Shown: piece after piece, positions 38,008 to 47,190 of the stretch
How positions within the stretch are numbered: the first letter of the stretch is position 1
Layout: every line of letters starts with the position of its first letter
Assembly (NCBI RefSeq): GCF_002006995.1
Contig: NZ_MRUL01000004.1
Span: 186,001-250,000, forward strand
DNA from: Izhakiella australiensis
Lineage (GTDB): Bacteria; Pseudomonadota; Gammaproteobacteria; Enterobacterales; Enterobacteriaceae
DNA: 64,000 nt
Direction of reading: 5' to 3'
The notes under the pieces: generated by a model
Database searches by the model: none
What the model was told of the DNA's origin: nothing
Seen by the model: the letters and a program-made list of their open reading frames with translations, nothing else
Made by a program: the position numbers and the translations under genes

Positions 38008-38217
38008 TCAGATAGCAGTAACGTTTACAGCTGCAGGACCTTTCTGACCGTCCTGGATTTCGAACTCTACGTTCTGACCTTCTGCCAGGGTTTTGAAACC
38101 GTTACCCTGGATTGCAGAAAAGTGTACGAATACATCTTTGCTGCCGTCAGCCGGAGTAATGAAACCGAAGCCTTTAGACTCGTTGAACCACTTAACCTGA
38201 CCTTTAATCTTTGCCAT
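38008..38217 (-). CDS. cspC: Cold-shock-family RNA chaperone CspC
   Basis: This 69-residue protein appears identical to E. coli CspC as I remember it ([27 protein letters not shown]...; CspE differs at several sites such as MSKIKGNVKW). The RNP1 (KGFGFI) and RNP2 (VFVHF) motifs bind single-stranded RNA and DNA. CspC is constitutive at 37 C and stabilises rpoS and stress mRNAs. An AAGGA ribosome site precedes the ATG. The upstream partner gene yobF is decayed here. Confidence 0.96.
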
Positions 38218-38228
38218 TTTGCAAATTT

Positions 38229-38374
38229 CCTTAGAGTGTATTTTTTGCCCGTAGGCTGTACTGACAGAGAAACCAGAGACATTACTGAATGAGGCACTAA
38301 TTAAGGTTCGGCAAGGAAGCGGTATTCAACGTCAACGTCTGTACTCAAAACTTCTTTACTGAAATGCCATACAT
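38229..38374 (-). pseudogene. yobF: Frameshifted relic of yobF (DUF2527)
   Basis: On the minus strand, ATG at 38374 opens M-Y-G-I and then runs out of frame. Shifting one base gives [20 protein letters not shown], which matches E. coli YobF ([24 protein letters not shown]...), and a second shift near 38300 restores GASFSNVS-like codons before TAA. So two single-base losses have broken the small gene that normally precedes cspC on one transcript. The nucleotide run from the relic to cspC remains aligned. The intact start and SD of cspC are unaffected. Sequence error at these sites would be an alternative. Confidence 0.7.
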
Positions 38375-38897
38375 AAACAGAACTGTACCTCGATTTACCC
38401 AACAGGGTTATCACATATCCTCAATATAATGGCAAGCCATTTTTAGACAACAAATGAGATAATGCGCATAAAAAAGAGAGTTAAGCACGGAAGGTAAAAA
38501 TATCCGCTTTATGACCCACCGGACCGCTGCTAAAAAAATATTTTTTTAATCAATGAATTAAAGATAAAAAACACTGAAGTCAGCGCCATACGACGCGGGT
38601 TCATCCTGAGATGATACGATAGTACAGGATATTTTCCTGCAAGGTTATTGCATAAATATTGCAACGCTTTGCTGCTTTAGCGTGAATAAAGCGTTCACCA
38701 TAATTATTCGTTGTCAGGGAAACTATGCAGAAATAAATTTGATGTACAAGTTAACTTATGCTTGCACCAAATCCAGGAAAAGCATTCCTTCTATGCCCTA
38801 AAAAAAAGCAATGATGCTCTATTTATATTTTTACTTATCATCAGCAGGCGAAATATAAAAAGCATAAAGCACTTTTTCGATATCACTCAGCATCAGA
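38375..38897. other. AT-rich region upstream of cspC, no gene seen
   Basis: About 520 bases between the yobF relic and the metallo-hydrolase gene are AT-rich with many short A/T runs and no supportable ORF on either strand. It presumably holds the promoter and long 5' leader of the yobF-cspC transcript. Confidence 0.5.
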
Positions 38898-39908
38898 TTA
38901 GGACAAATCCTGGATTAAGTTTTTCAGCAGATATCGCTGCCCTATTTTCCACGGATAAAAAAACGCTGATGCCAGCCCGGCATCCCTCAACGCCTGATCC
39001 AGTACCCACGGAGGTTCATCTAACGATTCGTCCGCCAGCTCAAAAACGCCCCAGTGAACGGGGATAGTCAGCGGACAACCGGCCGCCTGATGCAGATGTA
39101 CCGACTGTGAAGGGTCCATATGCTGGCCCTGCATGAACCATTTTGGTGCATAAGCGCCAACCGGCAGCGCCAGCAGATTGAACGGACCGAGGCGTTCAGG
39201 GATCGCCAGCAGGCTGTCCGAGTAGCCGCTATCGCCGCTAAACCAGAAGTTTAATTTCGCCTGCTTAATCACCCAGCCGCACCATAGAGAACGATTGCGA
39301 TCCCACAGGGTACGCATCGTCCAGTGGCGGGCAGGCACTGCCTGGAAGGTTATTGAATCCAGCTGGACTGTCTGCCACCAGTCCAGTTGCGTAACGCGCC
39401 TGGCGCCCATGCGTTTGAACCAGGGAGCCAGCCCGAGAGGAACAATAAATTCCACCTGCGGGAAACGACGTAAAATTTGCTTTATCGTCGGCCGGTCGAG
39501 GTGGTCATAGTGACTATGAGAAATAACCACGTAGCTGAGTGACGGTAAGTCGGCGATTTGCAGCGGCGCCGGCGTTTTACGCTGCGGACCATAAAAGCTC
39601 ACGGGGGAAACGCGGGGCGACAGTGCGGGATCGATCAGCGTATATTGCCCGGCGAGACGTAGCATAATTGCAGCATGCCCAAGCCACCATACCGCATCCT
39701 CGCTGCCCGTCAGGTCAACCGGCTGACACCAACGACTAATGAACGCCGGGTACCCTTCTTCTGGCGGAAGAGGAAGCCCGCTAGCTTTGCGCTCTTTCTG
39801 CCATTTTTTCAGATCGCCTTTTTGACGTAGCTCCGGCTCAGGGTTTTTAAATCCTTCCGGCGTGTGATGCTCAAGGTGGGGATCATACCAGGGATTTTTC
39901 CATGCCAC
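38898..39908 (-). CDS. Metallo-beta-lactamase-fold hydrolase (RomA / NAPE-PLD-like)
   Basis: This 336-residue protein is an MBL-fold metallo-hydrolase of the group that includes RomA and NAPE-PLD-like proteins. The zinc-binding motif is HSHYDHLD near residue 136, and later ligands are the FSGDSGYSD Asp near 229 and the VHWGVFELAD His. The N-terminal WWLGHAAIMLRLAGQYTLIDPALSPRVSP block is typical. No signal peptide is seen. Substrate cannot be told: relatives act on N-acyl phospholipids or unknown lipids, and RomA was linked to outer membrane changes. It sits between cspC and yebO, where E. coli has nothing, so it is an insertion. Confidence 0.85.
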   Translation of the reverse strand: MAWKNPWYDPHLEHHTPEGFKNPEPELRQKGDLKKWQKERKASGLPLPPEEGYPAFISRWCQPVDLTGSEDAVWWLGHAAIMLRLAGQYTLIDPALSPRVSPVSFYGPQRKTPAPLQIADLPSLSYVVISHSHYDHLDRPTIKQILRRFPQVEFIVPLGLAPWFKRMGARRVTQLDWWQTVQLDSITFQAVPARHWTMRTLWDRNRSLWCGWVIKQAKLNFWFSGDSGYSDSLLAIPERLGPFNLLALPVGAYAPKWFMQGQHMDPSQSVHLHQAAGCPLTIPVHWGVFELADESLDEPPWVLDQALRDAGLASAFFYPWKIGQRYLLKNLIQDLS

Positions 39909-39935
39909 GTTTTTGCCTCCGTGTTTTGCTGTGGC

Positions 39936-40205
39936 CTAGCGTTCAGGGATCAGACGGGTAAAGTCTTTATCTTCATCCGCCGGTTCCGCGGCTTCCTCTT
40001 CACCGACCACTTTATCCGTCAGGCGGCGTAACAACATATTCTGCTGTTTTTGCTCTTCAAGCAGCGCTTCCAGCAGGCGAATTTGCGCGTTTGCTTTAAC
40101 GCTAGCCCGGTTCACAAAATACCAGGCGATCAGCGCCGCGATGATGACCACCGCAAAGGCGATGATTGACGTCAGTCCTGAAGAGCCATTTGCCAGTTCG
40201 TTCAT
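39936..40205 (-). CDS. yebO: Single-pass membrane protein YebO
   Basis: This 89-residue protein matches E. coli YebO (95 residues): an N-terminal hydrophobic segment at about 12-32, then ASVKANAQIRLLEALLEEQKQQNMLLRRL (family block with coiled-coil heptads, written here in part as LLEALLEEQKQQNMLLRRL), and an acidic tail ending RLIPER. Likely inner-membrane anchored with a cytoplasmic coiled coil. In E. coli mgrB follows yebO; no mgrB is found here. Function unknown. Confidence 0.9.
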   Translation of the reverse strand: MNELANGSSGLTSIIAFAVVIIAALIAWYFVNRASVKANAQIRLLEALLEEQKQQNMLLRRLTDKVVGEEEAAEPADEDKDFTRLIPER

Positions 40206-40478
40206 TTTACCTTTCCCCGGTGTGCAATCAGCACACCAAATTATCTGTACAGCGTTGGCTAATTGTTAAACCAACCGGTAAATTCTACCCGGTTACACAC
40301 TGATTTATAACCCATCGAAAGAGAAAAATCCGTTTCAGATAATAACGATATGCGGCCTGAATGCGGCGATTTCAGTATCCTCTTATCGATTTCATCATAG
40401 GCGGCAATCATGCTGCTATTATTGTTTCTGCCAGCATGAGTGGCAGCAGGCAGCGCGGTCTTTTAACAAGGAGAAAAC

Positions 40479-40718
40479 ATGAAATTTTTAGTACGAATTT
40501 TGGCGATACTGGTCATTATCTGGTTGATAATGCTAGTAACGGGCTATGGTGTACTAACCGGTAGTAGCAAAAACGTCGCGGGTCTGGGATTGAAATGCCA
40601 ATATCTGACCGCCCGTGGTATGGTTTCCTCGCAATATCTGCACAGTGACAGCGGCGTGGTCGGCGTATCTGAATGCCCGGTTCTGAAAAAAAGCAGTGAG
40701 GTGGTCGATAACAACTAG
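40479..40718 (+). CDS. yobH: Small membrane/secreted protein YobH
   Basis: This 79-residue protein matches E. coli YobH (79). It has an N-terminal hydrophobic segment (residues 3-22) followed by a soluble part with GYGVLTGS, NVAGLGLKCQYLTARG and CPVLKKSS; two cysteines could form a periplasmic disulfide. AAGGAG with 9 bases spacing precedes the ATG. It is convergent with kdgR, with a terminator between them. In E. coli it lies between mgrB and kdgR. Function unknown. Confidence 0.92.
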   Translation: MKFLVRILAILVIIWLIMLVTGYGVLTGSSKNVAGLGLKCQYLTARGMVSSQYLHSDSGVVGVSECPVLKKSSEVVDNN

Positions 40719-40730
40719 CTTGAAAGCGAC

Positions 40731-40757
40731 GGGGCTAGCTTTAGCCCCCTGCTTTTT
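40731..40757 (+). terminator. Terminator of yobH
   Basis: GGGGCTA / TAGCCCC with a GCTT loop, followed by CTGCTTTTT. It begins 12 bases after yobH and ends at the 3' end of the convergent kdgR. Confidence 0.85.
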
Positions 40758-41547
40758 ACCACGGGTAATCACCATAGCCCATTTGAGCCGATACATTACG
40801 TCCGGCGTGGTGCAGCATCGCGACATAGTCAGATTTTTGCTCTTCATCAAAACGCAGAGTAGGAAAAGAGAGACTCAAACCGGCAATCACCATACCGAAA
40901 CGATCATACACCGGCGCGGCCAGACAGCGGATACCCATTTCCTGCTCTTCATTATCCTCGCCATATCCCTGCCCCCGCACCCGATCAAGGACCGGCAGCA
41001 GAGCCCCGGTATCGGCTAAGGTACGTTCAGTGGTGCGAACAAAATCAACCCCATCAAGAATAGCTCTGACTTCAGCTTCAGGGCGCCAGGCCAGTAACAC
41101 TTTGCCAATGGCGGTGCTGTATAATGGGTTACGTCGGCCAATGCGCGAATACATCCGCAGATTATAGAGAGAATCTATTTTATGAATATAAACAATGCTG
41201 TCTTCATCCAGGGCACCAAGGTGAATCGTTTCACGCGTCAGGCGCGATAATTCACGCATTTCCTGATCGGCCAAGCGAATCAGGTCAAGATTCTGCAGCG
41301 ATTTAGCACCGAGTTCGAACAGTTTTAGCGTCAGCGCATATTTTTCGCTTTCCCCTTCCTGCGAGACATACCCCAGCGATTTCATGGTTTGTAAAAAACG
41401 ATAAACCGTACTTTTAGACATCATCACCCGCTGAGCCAGCTCGGTAATGCCTATTTCTCTCTCATCACCCAGCGCCTGCAATATGCCAAACACCTTAAGC
41501 ACGGACGAAACAGCATCCGGCTGCTTGTCATTTTCCAGCGCAGACAT
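40756..41547 (-). CDS. kdgR: IclR-family transcriptional regulator KdgR
   Basis: KdgR represses genes of 2-keto-3-deoxygluconate and pectin/hexuronate breakdown and is released by KDG. The 263-residue protein has an N-terminal winged helix-turn-helix (LAQRVMMSKSTVYRFLQTMKSLGYV, residues about 35-60) and the IclR effector domain, with IHLGALDEDSIVYIHKIDS and GYGEDNEEQEMGIRCLAAPVYD. In soft-rot and plant-associated relatives KdgR is a central regulator. It is divergent from yebQ, which it may control. Confidence 0.95.
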   Translation of the reverse strand: MSALENDKQPDAVSSVLKVFGILQALGDEREIGITELAQRVMMSKSTVYRFLQTMKSLGYVSQEGESEKYALTLKLFELGAKSLQNLDLIRLADQEMRELSRLTRETIHLGALDEDSIVYIHKIDSLYNLRMYSRIGRRNPLYSTAIGKVLLAWRPEAEVRAILDGVDFVRTTERTLADTGALLPVLDRVRGQGYGEDNEEQEMGIRCLAAPVYDRFGMVIAGLSLSFPTLRFDEEQKSDYVAMLHHAGRNVSAQMGYGDYPW

Positions 41548-41747
41548 AGGAGCTCCTCATTTCAGCATTGAGTTTTAAAAAAAATGGAACGCTTTTTTCA
41601 GTATACTGACCGCGCTGATTTTCAGCAATTCTCCGCACTGCGGACCACAGTGATTGTCCCTATCCCATTACACGAGCAGATAGCTTTATGCCGCTATAAT
41701 CATTAGCATGTTAACTATCCGTATTACCATCTGCTGATATTCCTCAT

Positions 41748-43121
41748 ATGCAAACTACCACGCCCGCTGACGGGCTTCCGCTGCCGTTGCGCTACGGTGC
41801 CATCGCCACCATTGCACTCGGCATCACGATGGCGGTTCTGGACAGCGCTATAGCTAACGTGGCGCTGCCCACTATCTCACGCGAACTCCATGCCAGCCCG
41901 GCTGAGTCAATCTGGATTGTTAACGCCTATCAGCTGGCAATCGTCGTGTCGCTACTGACCCTCTCTTTTCTCGGCGATATGCTGGGCTACAGGCGCATTT
42001 ATCAGTGGGGGCTGGTGCTGTTCACCTGCACGTCTTTATTCTGCGCGTTATCGACGTCACTCAGCATGCTGACGCTGGCGCGCGTTTTGCAGGGGCTGGG
42101 GGGCGCCATGCTGATGAGCGTCAACACCGCGCTGATACGTATTATTTACCCGCAGCGTTTTCTCGGACGCGGCATGGCCATCAACTCACTGGTGGTGGCG
42201 GTCTCCACCGCAGCAGGGCCAACGGTTGCCGCCGCGATTCTGTCGGTTGCCAGCTGGAAGTGGCTATTCTTAATCAATGTCCCGGTGGGCATTATCGCTC
42301 TGTGGCTGGCCCTGCGTTATTTGCCGGATAACCAACAGAAGAATAGCCAGCAGCGTTTTGATTTTATCAGCGCCGTGATGAATGCCCTCAGCTTCGGTCT
42401 GATGCTCTCCGCGCTCAGCGGCTACGCGCAGGGCGTGGCGATGAAGTGGGTTATTCTGCAACTGGTTCTGCTGCTGGTAATCGGCAGCTTTTTTATCCGC
42501 CGCCAGCTGCAAATGCCGGTACCGCTGTTTCCGGTGGATTTGCTACGTATTCCGCTGTTCTCTCTGTCGATGTGTACCTCTGTTTGCTCTTTCTGCGCCC
42601 AGATGCTGGCGATGGTTTCACTGCCTTTCTTCCTGCAAAATACGCTGGGGCGCGATGAGGTCGCTACCGGCTTGCTGCTGACGCCATGGCCACTGGCGAC
42701 CATGGTACTGGCCCCCATTGCCGGCAGGCTAATCGAACGCTTTCACGCTGGCCTGCTAGGCGGTATTGGCCTTGCCGTATTTGCCAGCGGCTTATTTTCC
42801 CTCGCGCTGCTGCCCGCCGCGCCTGCCGATGGCGATATTATCTGGCGCATGATGCTGTGCGGCGCCGGTTTCGGTTTGTTCCAGTCACCGAATAATCACA
42901 CGATTATCAGCGCAGCGCCGGCTAACCGTAGCGGCGGCGCCAGCGGCATGTTGGGAACCGCACGTCTGGTCGGACAGACTACCGGCGCAGCGCTCGTGGC
43001 GCTGATGTTCAATCTCTTCAGCGAGCATGGCACCCATGCGGCGCTGCTGCTGGCCGGCGCCTTCTCGACGGCGGCGACCATTGTTAGCCTGATGCGTATT
43101 AAGCAGCCGCTAAGCAAGTAA
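41748..43121 (+). CDS. yebQ: DHA2-family MFS transporter YebQ
   Basis: This 457-residue transporter (same length as E. coli YebQ) has 14 predicted membrane segments of the EmrB/QacA type. The N-terminal LDSAIANVALPTISREL motif (D1, residues 27-43) and GDMLGYRRIYQWG motif A mark the family. DHA2 members export drugs or organic anions by proton antiport. It is divergent from kdgR with 200 bases between, as in E. coli, where KdgR control has been proposed. Substrate unknown. Confidence 0.92.
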   Translation: MQTTTPADGLPLPLRYGAIATIALGITMAVLDSAIANVALPTISRELHASPAESIWIVNAYQLAIVVSLLTLSFLGDMLGYRRIYQWGLVLFTCTSLFCALSTSLSMLTLARVLQGLGGAMLMSVNTALIRIIYPQRFLGRGMAINSLVVAVSTAAGPTVAAAILSVASWKWLFLINVPVGIIALWLALRYLPDNQQKNSQQRFDFISAVMNALSFGLMLSALSGYAQGVAMKWVILQLVLLLVIGSFFIRRQLQMPVPLFPVDLLRIPLFSLSMCTSVCSFCAQMLAMVSLPFFLQNTLGRDEVATGLLLTPWPLATMVLAPIAGRLIERFHAGLLGGIGLAVFASGLFSLALLPAAPADGDIIWRMMLCGAGFGLFQSPNNHTIISAAPANRSGGASGMLGTARLVGQTTGAALVALMFNLFSEHGTHAALLLAGAFSTAATIVSLMRIKQPLSK

Positions 43122-43143
43122 CCTGTTGAGGCAAAAACAGGGC

Positions 43144-43176
43144 AAAAAAAAGCCGGACGCCTTTTCAGCGTCCGGC
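43144..43176 (-). terminator. Terminator of htpX
   Basis: GCCGGACGC / GCGTCCGGC with a 7-base loop; on the minus strand it lies 20 bases past htpX and is followed by eight T residues. Confidence 0.93.
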
Positions 43177-43195
43177 TTGTAGCCTGTAACGGGAA

Positions 43196-44077
43196 TTACT
43201 TCAGGTAAGCGCCGTTGCGCAGCGCTTCGATACGCTTATCCAGCGGCGGATGTGACATGAACATCTCGCTGAAGGTTTTTGATTTACCGTTGATGCAAAA
43301 AGCCAGCATGCTGTTGGCCTCCTGCGGTTCATAGCTGGTTTTCAGGCGCTGGAGCGCGGCAATCATCTTTTCGCGCCCTACCAGCTTCGCCGAGCCGGCA
43401 TCGGCGTGAAACTCACGATGACGCGAGAACCACATGGTGATAATGCTGGCGATAATGCCAAACACAATCTCTAACACCATGGAAACCGCGAAGTAAACCA
43501 GCGGGTTACCGCTATTGCCTTCTTCGTTGTCGCGATTGCCGGACATAAAGCCCGCCGCAACCTGCGCAATAATGCGTGACAGAAAGATAACGAAGGTGTT
43601 AACCACGCCCTGGATCAGGGTCATTGTCACCATATCACCATTAGAGATATGGCTGACTTCGTGGGCCAGCACCGCTTCCGCCTCATCGCGGCTCATGTTC
43701 TGCAGCAGACCGGTTGATACGGCAACCAGCGAAGCATCGCGGCGAGCGCCGGTGGCAAAGGCATTAATATCAGGCGCATGGTAGATGGCCACCTGCGGCA
43801 TGCCAATCCCTGCCTGCTGCGCCTGGCGGGAGATGGTGTCCATCAGCCAGCGTTCCGTTTCATTGCGCGGCTGCTCAATAACTTCACCGCCAACGGAACG
43901 CAGCGCCATCCATTTAGACATCAGCAGCGAGACGAACGCACCGCCAAAGCCAAACAGACCCGCCATAATCATCAAAGCCGGAATACTGCTTCGCTGGATC
44001 CCTGTCAGACTGAGGATCAGCCCGAAGACCACCATGACTCCCAGGTTAGTCAGCAGGAAAAGAGCAATACGCATCAT
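43196..44077 (-). CDS. htpX: Membrane-bound zinc metalloprotease HtpX
   Basis: HtpX is an inner-membrane M48B protease that degrades misfolded membrane proteins together with FtsH. The 293-residue protein has two N-terminal membrane segments, the zinc motif HEVSH ([13 protein letters not shown] near residue 140), two more membrane segments, and the third ligand Glu in [11 protein letters not shown] near 222. A heat-shock (sigma-32) promoter lies 48-74 bases upstream. Confidence 0.98.
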   Translation of the reverse strand: MMRIALFLLTNLGVMVVFGLILSLTGIQRSSIPALMIMAGLFGFGGAFVSLLMSKWMALRSVGGEVIEQPRNETERWLMDTISRQAQQAGIGMPQVAIYHAPDINAFATGARRDASLVAVSTGLLQNMSRDEAEAVLAHEVSHISNGDMVTMTLIQGVVNTFVIFLSRIIAQVAAGFMSGNRDNEEGNSGNPLVYFAVSMVLEIVFGIIASIITMWFSRHREFHADAGSAKLVGREKMIAALQRLKTSYEPQEANSMLAFCINGKSKTFSEMFMSHPPLDKRIEALRNGAYLK

Positions 44078-44124
44078 AGAGTTAATCTTCCTCAGTTAAA
44101 AAATTGTCTTGTTGCGAGCTATAT

Positions 44125-44151
44125 CCTATGGGCTACGTGGCGCAATTCAAG
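44125..44151 (-). promoter_or_regulatory. Sigma-32 promoter of htpX
   Basis: On the minus strand, CTTGAA, 13 bases, then CCCATAGG: both boxes match the RpoH consensus (CTTGAA-N13-CCCATNTA) with the correct spacing, 48 bases before the htpX ATG. htpX is a known heat-shock gene. Confidence 0.9.
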
Positions 44152-44308
44152 CAACCTTAACCATTACGGGGCTATAACGACATAACTTTACATTTTGTAG
44201 CACTTTCCCTCTCGCTGACATAGCCAGCGTTAGCATAAGGACAATACCGCAAAGAAAAGCCGTGCTGAGGGAGGGATTACCCGCGCTGCGTTGCAGAACG
44301 CTGAGTAT

Positions 44309-44334
44309 AAAAAAGGGCAGCGCTGGCTGCCCTT
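44309..44334 (-). terminator. Terminator of prc
   Basis: GGGCAGC / GCTGCCC with a GCTG loop lies 5 bases beyond the prc stop codon; minus-strand T-run of six follows. Confidence 0.9.
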
Positions 44335-44338
44335 GAGG

Positions 44339-46390
44339 TTATTTAGTCGCCGCCGGGGTGCCAGGCTTTTGACTGGCCTCCAGCTGCGCCAAATCGTTGG
44401 CGATGCGCACTGTCTCATCAAGATAGGGATCGGGCTCTTTATAATCTTTTGGCAGGTCGTCGAGGCTCTTAAGCGGCTTTTTGCCTTCCTCGGCATAGCG
44501 CGCATTAATCCGCTCCAGACGCAGCGCATCTTCTTCATGATTCTCTTTCTCACGCTGGGCGTAGTTCAGAGAAATATGGTTGCGTTTATCTTTCATGGCG
44601 TTAAAACGCGCGATATCTTTAATGATGTACTGGAATTCACGATCTTTATCGATACGCTCGTCGTGCATTTTCTTCAACTCGGGGGCATAAGCTTTCACGT
44701 CGCCCATCTTCGAGTAGGTAGCCGGTTTGATGCTATCCCAGGGCAGCGCGTTATCTTCAAACTTTTCGCCGGTTTCCACTGCTTCGACGCCGGTCGGCAT
44801 CATCAGATCGGGCGTCACGCCCTTGCGCTGCGTACTGCCGCCGTTTATACGGTAAAACTTCTGGATGGTGTAGGTGATGGTGCCAAGGGTTGGCCACTCC
44901 GGGCGCAGCATCTGATCATAGATGCGGTTTAGCGAACGATATTGCTGCACCGTTCCCTTACCAAACGTTGGTTCGCCAACAATCAGCGCACGGCCGTAAT
45001 CCTGCATGGCAGCGGCGAAGATCTCAGAAGCTGAAGCGCTGAAGCGGTCTACCAACACCACCAGCGGGCCTTTGTAATAAACGATGCCATCGTTATCACT
45101 GTCTTCGCGGACCTTGCCGTTGTTATCTCTGACCTGTACCACCGGACCGCTGGGAATAAACAGTCCGGAAAGAGAAACCGCCTCGTTGAGGGCGCCGCCA
45201 CCGTTGGTACGCAGGTCGATAACGATGCTATCCACCTTCTGTTTTTCCAGCTTTTGCAACTGCGTCTTAACGTCTTCCGTCAGCCCGACGTAAAAGCCGG
45301 GAATATCCAGAACGCCGACCTTTTCTTTACCAACGTTTTTCACCGACATTTTCACCGCGCGGTCTTCCAGGCGGATCTTCTCACGCGTCAGGGTGACGGT
45401 GCGGGTTTTCGTTCCCTTACCGGAAGGCAGTATTTCCAGACGAACTTTACTGCCTTTCGGGCCTTTAATCTGGGCAACCACGTCATCCAGACGCCAGCCG
45501 ATAACGTCAACCATCGGCTTACCGGGTTGCCCTACGCCGACGATACGATCGCCCACGTTGAGCATTTTACTGCGCGCCGCCGGCCCGCCGGCGACCATGG
45601 AATTGATCACCGTATAATCTTCATCCATCTGCAATACCGCGCCGATACCTTCCAGCGAGAGGCTCATTTCAGTATTAAACTGCTCGGTATTGCGCGGTGA
45701 CAGATAGTTAGTATGCGGATCGATTTCATGAGCAAAGCTGTTCATTGCCAGCTGGAATACATCCTCGCTGTTGCTCTGGGTCAGACGGCGGATTGCGAAC
45801 TGATAACGCTTAGTCAGGATATCGCGAATCTCTTTTTCGTCTTTGCCCGCCAGCTTCAGGCTCAGCTCATCATATTTAACTTTAGCGTCCCACAGCGCAT
45901 TAAGCTCTGCTGCCGATTTCGGCCACGGCGCTTTGCTGCGATCGACATCAATCGTATCGTTGCCATTGAAATTCATCGGCCGCTTCAGCACGCTGAGCGC
46001 ATACTGATAACGCTCAAAGCGCCGCCGCTGCGCCAGATTATATAAATCGTAAAAAACCGTCAGCTGGCCACCGCGCAGCTCATCGCCAAGGGTGGTTTTT
46101 TTATTAGCATAGCTTGCAACATCAGAAGCCAGCAGCACGTTGTGGCTGTAGTCCAGCATGTTGAGGTAGCGATCGAAAATTTTCGCTGAAAAAGCGTTGT
46201 CCAGGTCAAACTGACGGTAGTGAGAATGCGTCAGACGCGATGTTACGCGTTCACTCACCGTTGCGTCCTGAGGCTCCTGCTTGAGAATCGGGAGCTGATC
46301 TTCCCGGGTTATCGCAGCGCTTTCATTGGCCAGAGCAGGGCCTGCCAGCAGCAGACCCGCAAGGATAGTCATTTTAAACGTAGTGTTCAT
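44339..46390 (-). CDS. prc: Periplasmic tail-specific protease Prc (Tsp)
   Basis: Prc degrades SsrA-tagged and nonpolar C-termini in the periplasm, trims FtsI, and with NlpI turns over the hydrolase MepS. The 683-residue protein (E. coli 682) has a signal peptide (ending about ALA-NES), a PDZ domain around 240-330, and the Ser/Lys dyad in VDRFSASASEIFAAAM (catalytic Ser about 452) and VGEPTFGKGTVQQ (Lys about 477). Twenty bases after proQ on the same strand, so cotranscribed with it as in E. coli. Confidence 0.98.
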   Translation of the reverse strand: MNTTFKMTILAGLLLAGPALANESAAITREDQLPILKQEPQDATVSERVTSRLTHSHYRQFDLDNAFSAKIFDRYLNMLDYSHNVLLASDVASYANKKTTLGDELRGGQLTVFYDLYNLAQRRRFERYQYALSVLKRPMNFNGNDTIDVDRSKAPWPKSAAELNALWDAKVKYDELSLKLAGKDEKEIRDILTKRYQFAIRRLTQSNSEDVFQLAMNSFAHEIDPHTNYLSPRNTEQFNTEMSLSLEGIGAVLQMDEDYTVINSMVAGGPAARSKMLNVGDRIVGVGQPGKPMVDVIGWRLDDVVAQIKGPKGSKVRLEILPSGKGTKTRTVTLTREKIRLEDRAVKMSVKNVGKEKVGVLDIPGFYVGLTEDVKTQLQKLEKQKVDSIVIDLRTNGGGALNEAVSLSGLFIPSGPVVQVRDNNGKVREDSDNDGIVYYKGPLVVLVDRFSASASEIFAAAMQDYGRALIVGEPTFGKGTVQQYRSLNRIYDQMLRPEWPTLGTITYTIQKFYRINGGSTQRKGVTPDLMMPTGVEAVETGEKFEDNALPWDSIKPATYSKMGDVKAYAPELKKMHDERIDKDREFQYIIKDIARFNAMKDKRNHISLNYAQREKENHEEDALRLERINARYAEEGKKPLKSLDDLPKDYKEPDPYLDETVRIANDLAQLEASQKPGTPAATK

Positions 46391-46410
46391 GCCCCTAATC
46401 GGCCTCCGTT

Positions 46411-47094
46411 TCAGAACTGCAAATGTTCTGCGCGCACAATCATTGCCAGGCCGGAAGCCAGCTCTACCCGAACGCCGTCTTTTGTAATTTCAAGAACCGT
46501 GGCATCCATCGCACTTTTACCTGCTTTTACCTTAATATTCTGACCCACCGCCAGCGCGGCAGTATCGGTAACAGGTTTGCGGGGTTTCGCTTCTGCGGGC
46601 TTGCGCTCCGCAGCCGGACGCGGCGGTTTGTTGTTGCTACGCGGCTTACGTACTTCTTCTCCCGCCGCTGCGGCTTTACGCGCTGCGGGCTTACGCGGAC
46701 GACGCGCGCCCTCTTCTTCGCCAGCCTCACGCCTTTTAGCCTGCTGCTTTTCACGCTGCGCCTGCACGCGGGCTTTTGCTTCTTCTAACTGCTTGCGTGC
46801 ATGTTCAACGTGCTGTTCGTCAAGTTCGCCGCAAGGGTTGCCATCCAGGTCCACACGAATGGCACCGGCTTTAACGCCATAAAGGTAGCGCCAGCTGGAG
46901 GTATAGAGACGCAGAGCGGAACGCAGCTGCGTTTTACTCAGACTCATTTCGCCCTGAACGCGGTCAACGAGATCCTGAAAGATACCGATCTTAAGAGGAC
47001 GTGCTTCACCTTCGGCGCTGAAACATTGCGGGAAACGCTCGGCCAGCCAGGCGATGACTTCTTTACTGCTGTTCAACTTAGGTTGATTTTCCAT
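46411..47094 (-). CDS. proQ: RNA chaperone ProQ
   Basis: ProQ (227 residues) is a global RNA-binding protein for sRNAs and mRNA 3' ends. The FinO-like domain covers about residues 5-120 ([16 protein letters not shown]-type start, [21 protein letters not shown]), then a Lys/Arg/Ala-rich disordered linker with coiled-coil character at 95-125, and a C-terminal Tudor-like domain ([20 protein letters not shown]). Leader of proQ-prc. Confidence 0.97.
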   Translation of the reverse strand: MENQPKLNSSKEVIAWLAERFPQCFSAEGEARPLKIGIFQDLVDRVQGEMSLSKTQLRSALRLYTSSWRYLYGVKAGAIRVDLDGNPCGELDEQHVEHARKQLEEAKARVQAQREKQQAKRREAGEEEGARRPRKPAARKAAAAGEEVRKPRSNNKPPRPAAERKPAEAKPRKPVTDTAALAVGQNIKVKAGKSAMDATVLEITKDGVRVELASGLAMIVRAEHLQF

Positions 47095-47190
47095 GAAATT
47101 TCCTGATTACAACGGGTTTGCCAACCAGCGCAGGCATGAACAGGCGTCATTATAATGACCGTGACGCCAATTGCTACGTGATTGAGCGCT

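Noticed and set aside
40255-40300. PhoP-box-like repeat upstream of yebO/yobH
   Set aside because: Half sites are 12 bases apart instead of 11 and the first half is weak.
41560-41620. KdgR operator between kdgR and yebQ
   Set aside because: AATGGAACGCTTTTTT resembles only part of the consensus; not convincing.
43520-44180. Long plus-strand ORFs opposite htpX
   Set aside because: Shadow frames of a conserved protease gene, without ribosome sites.
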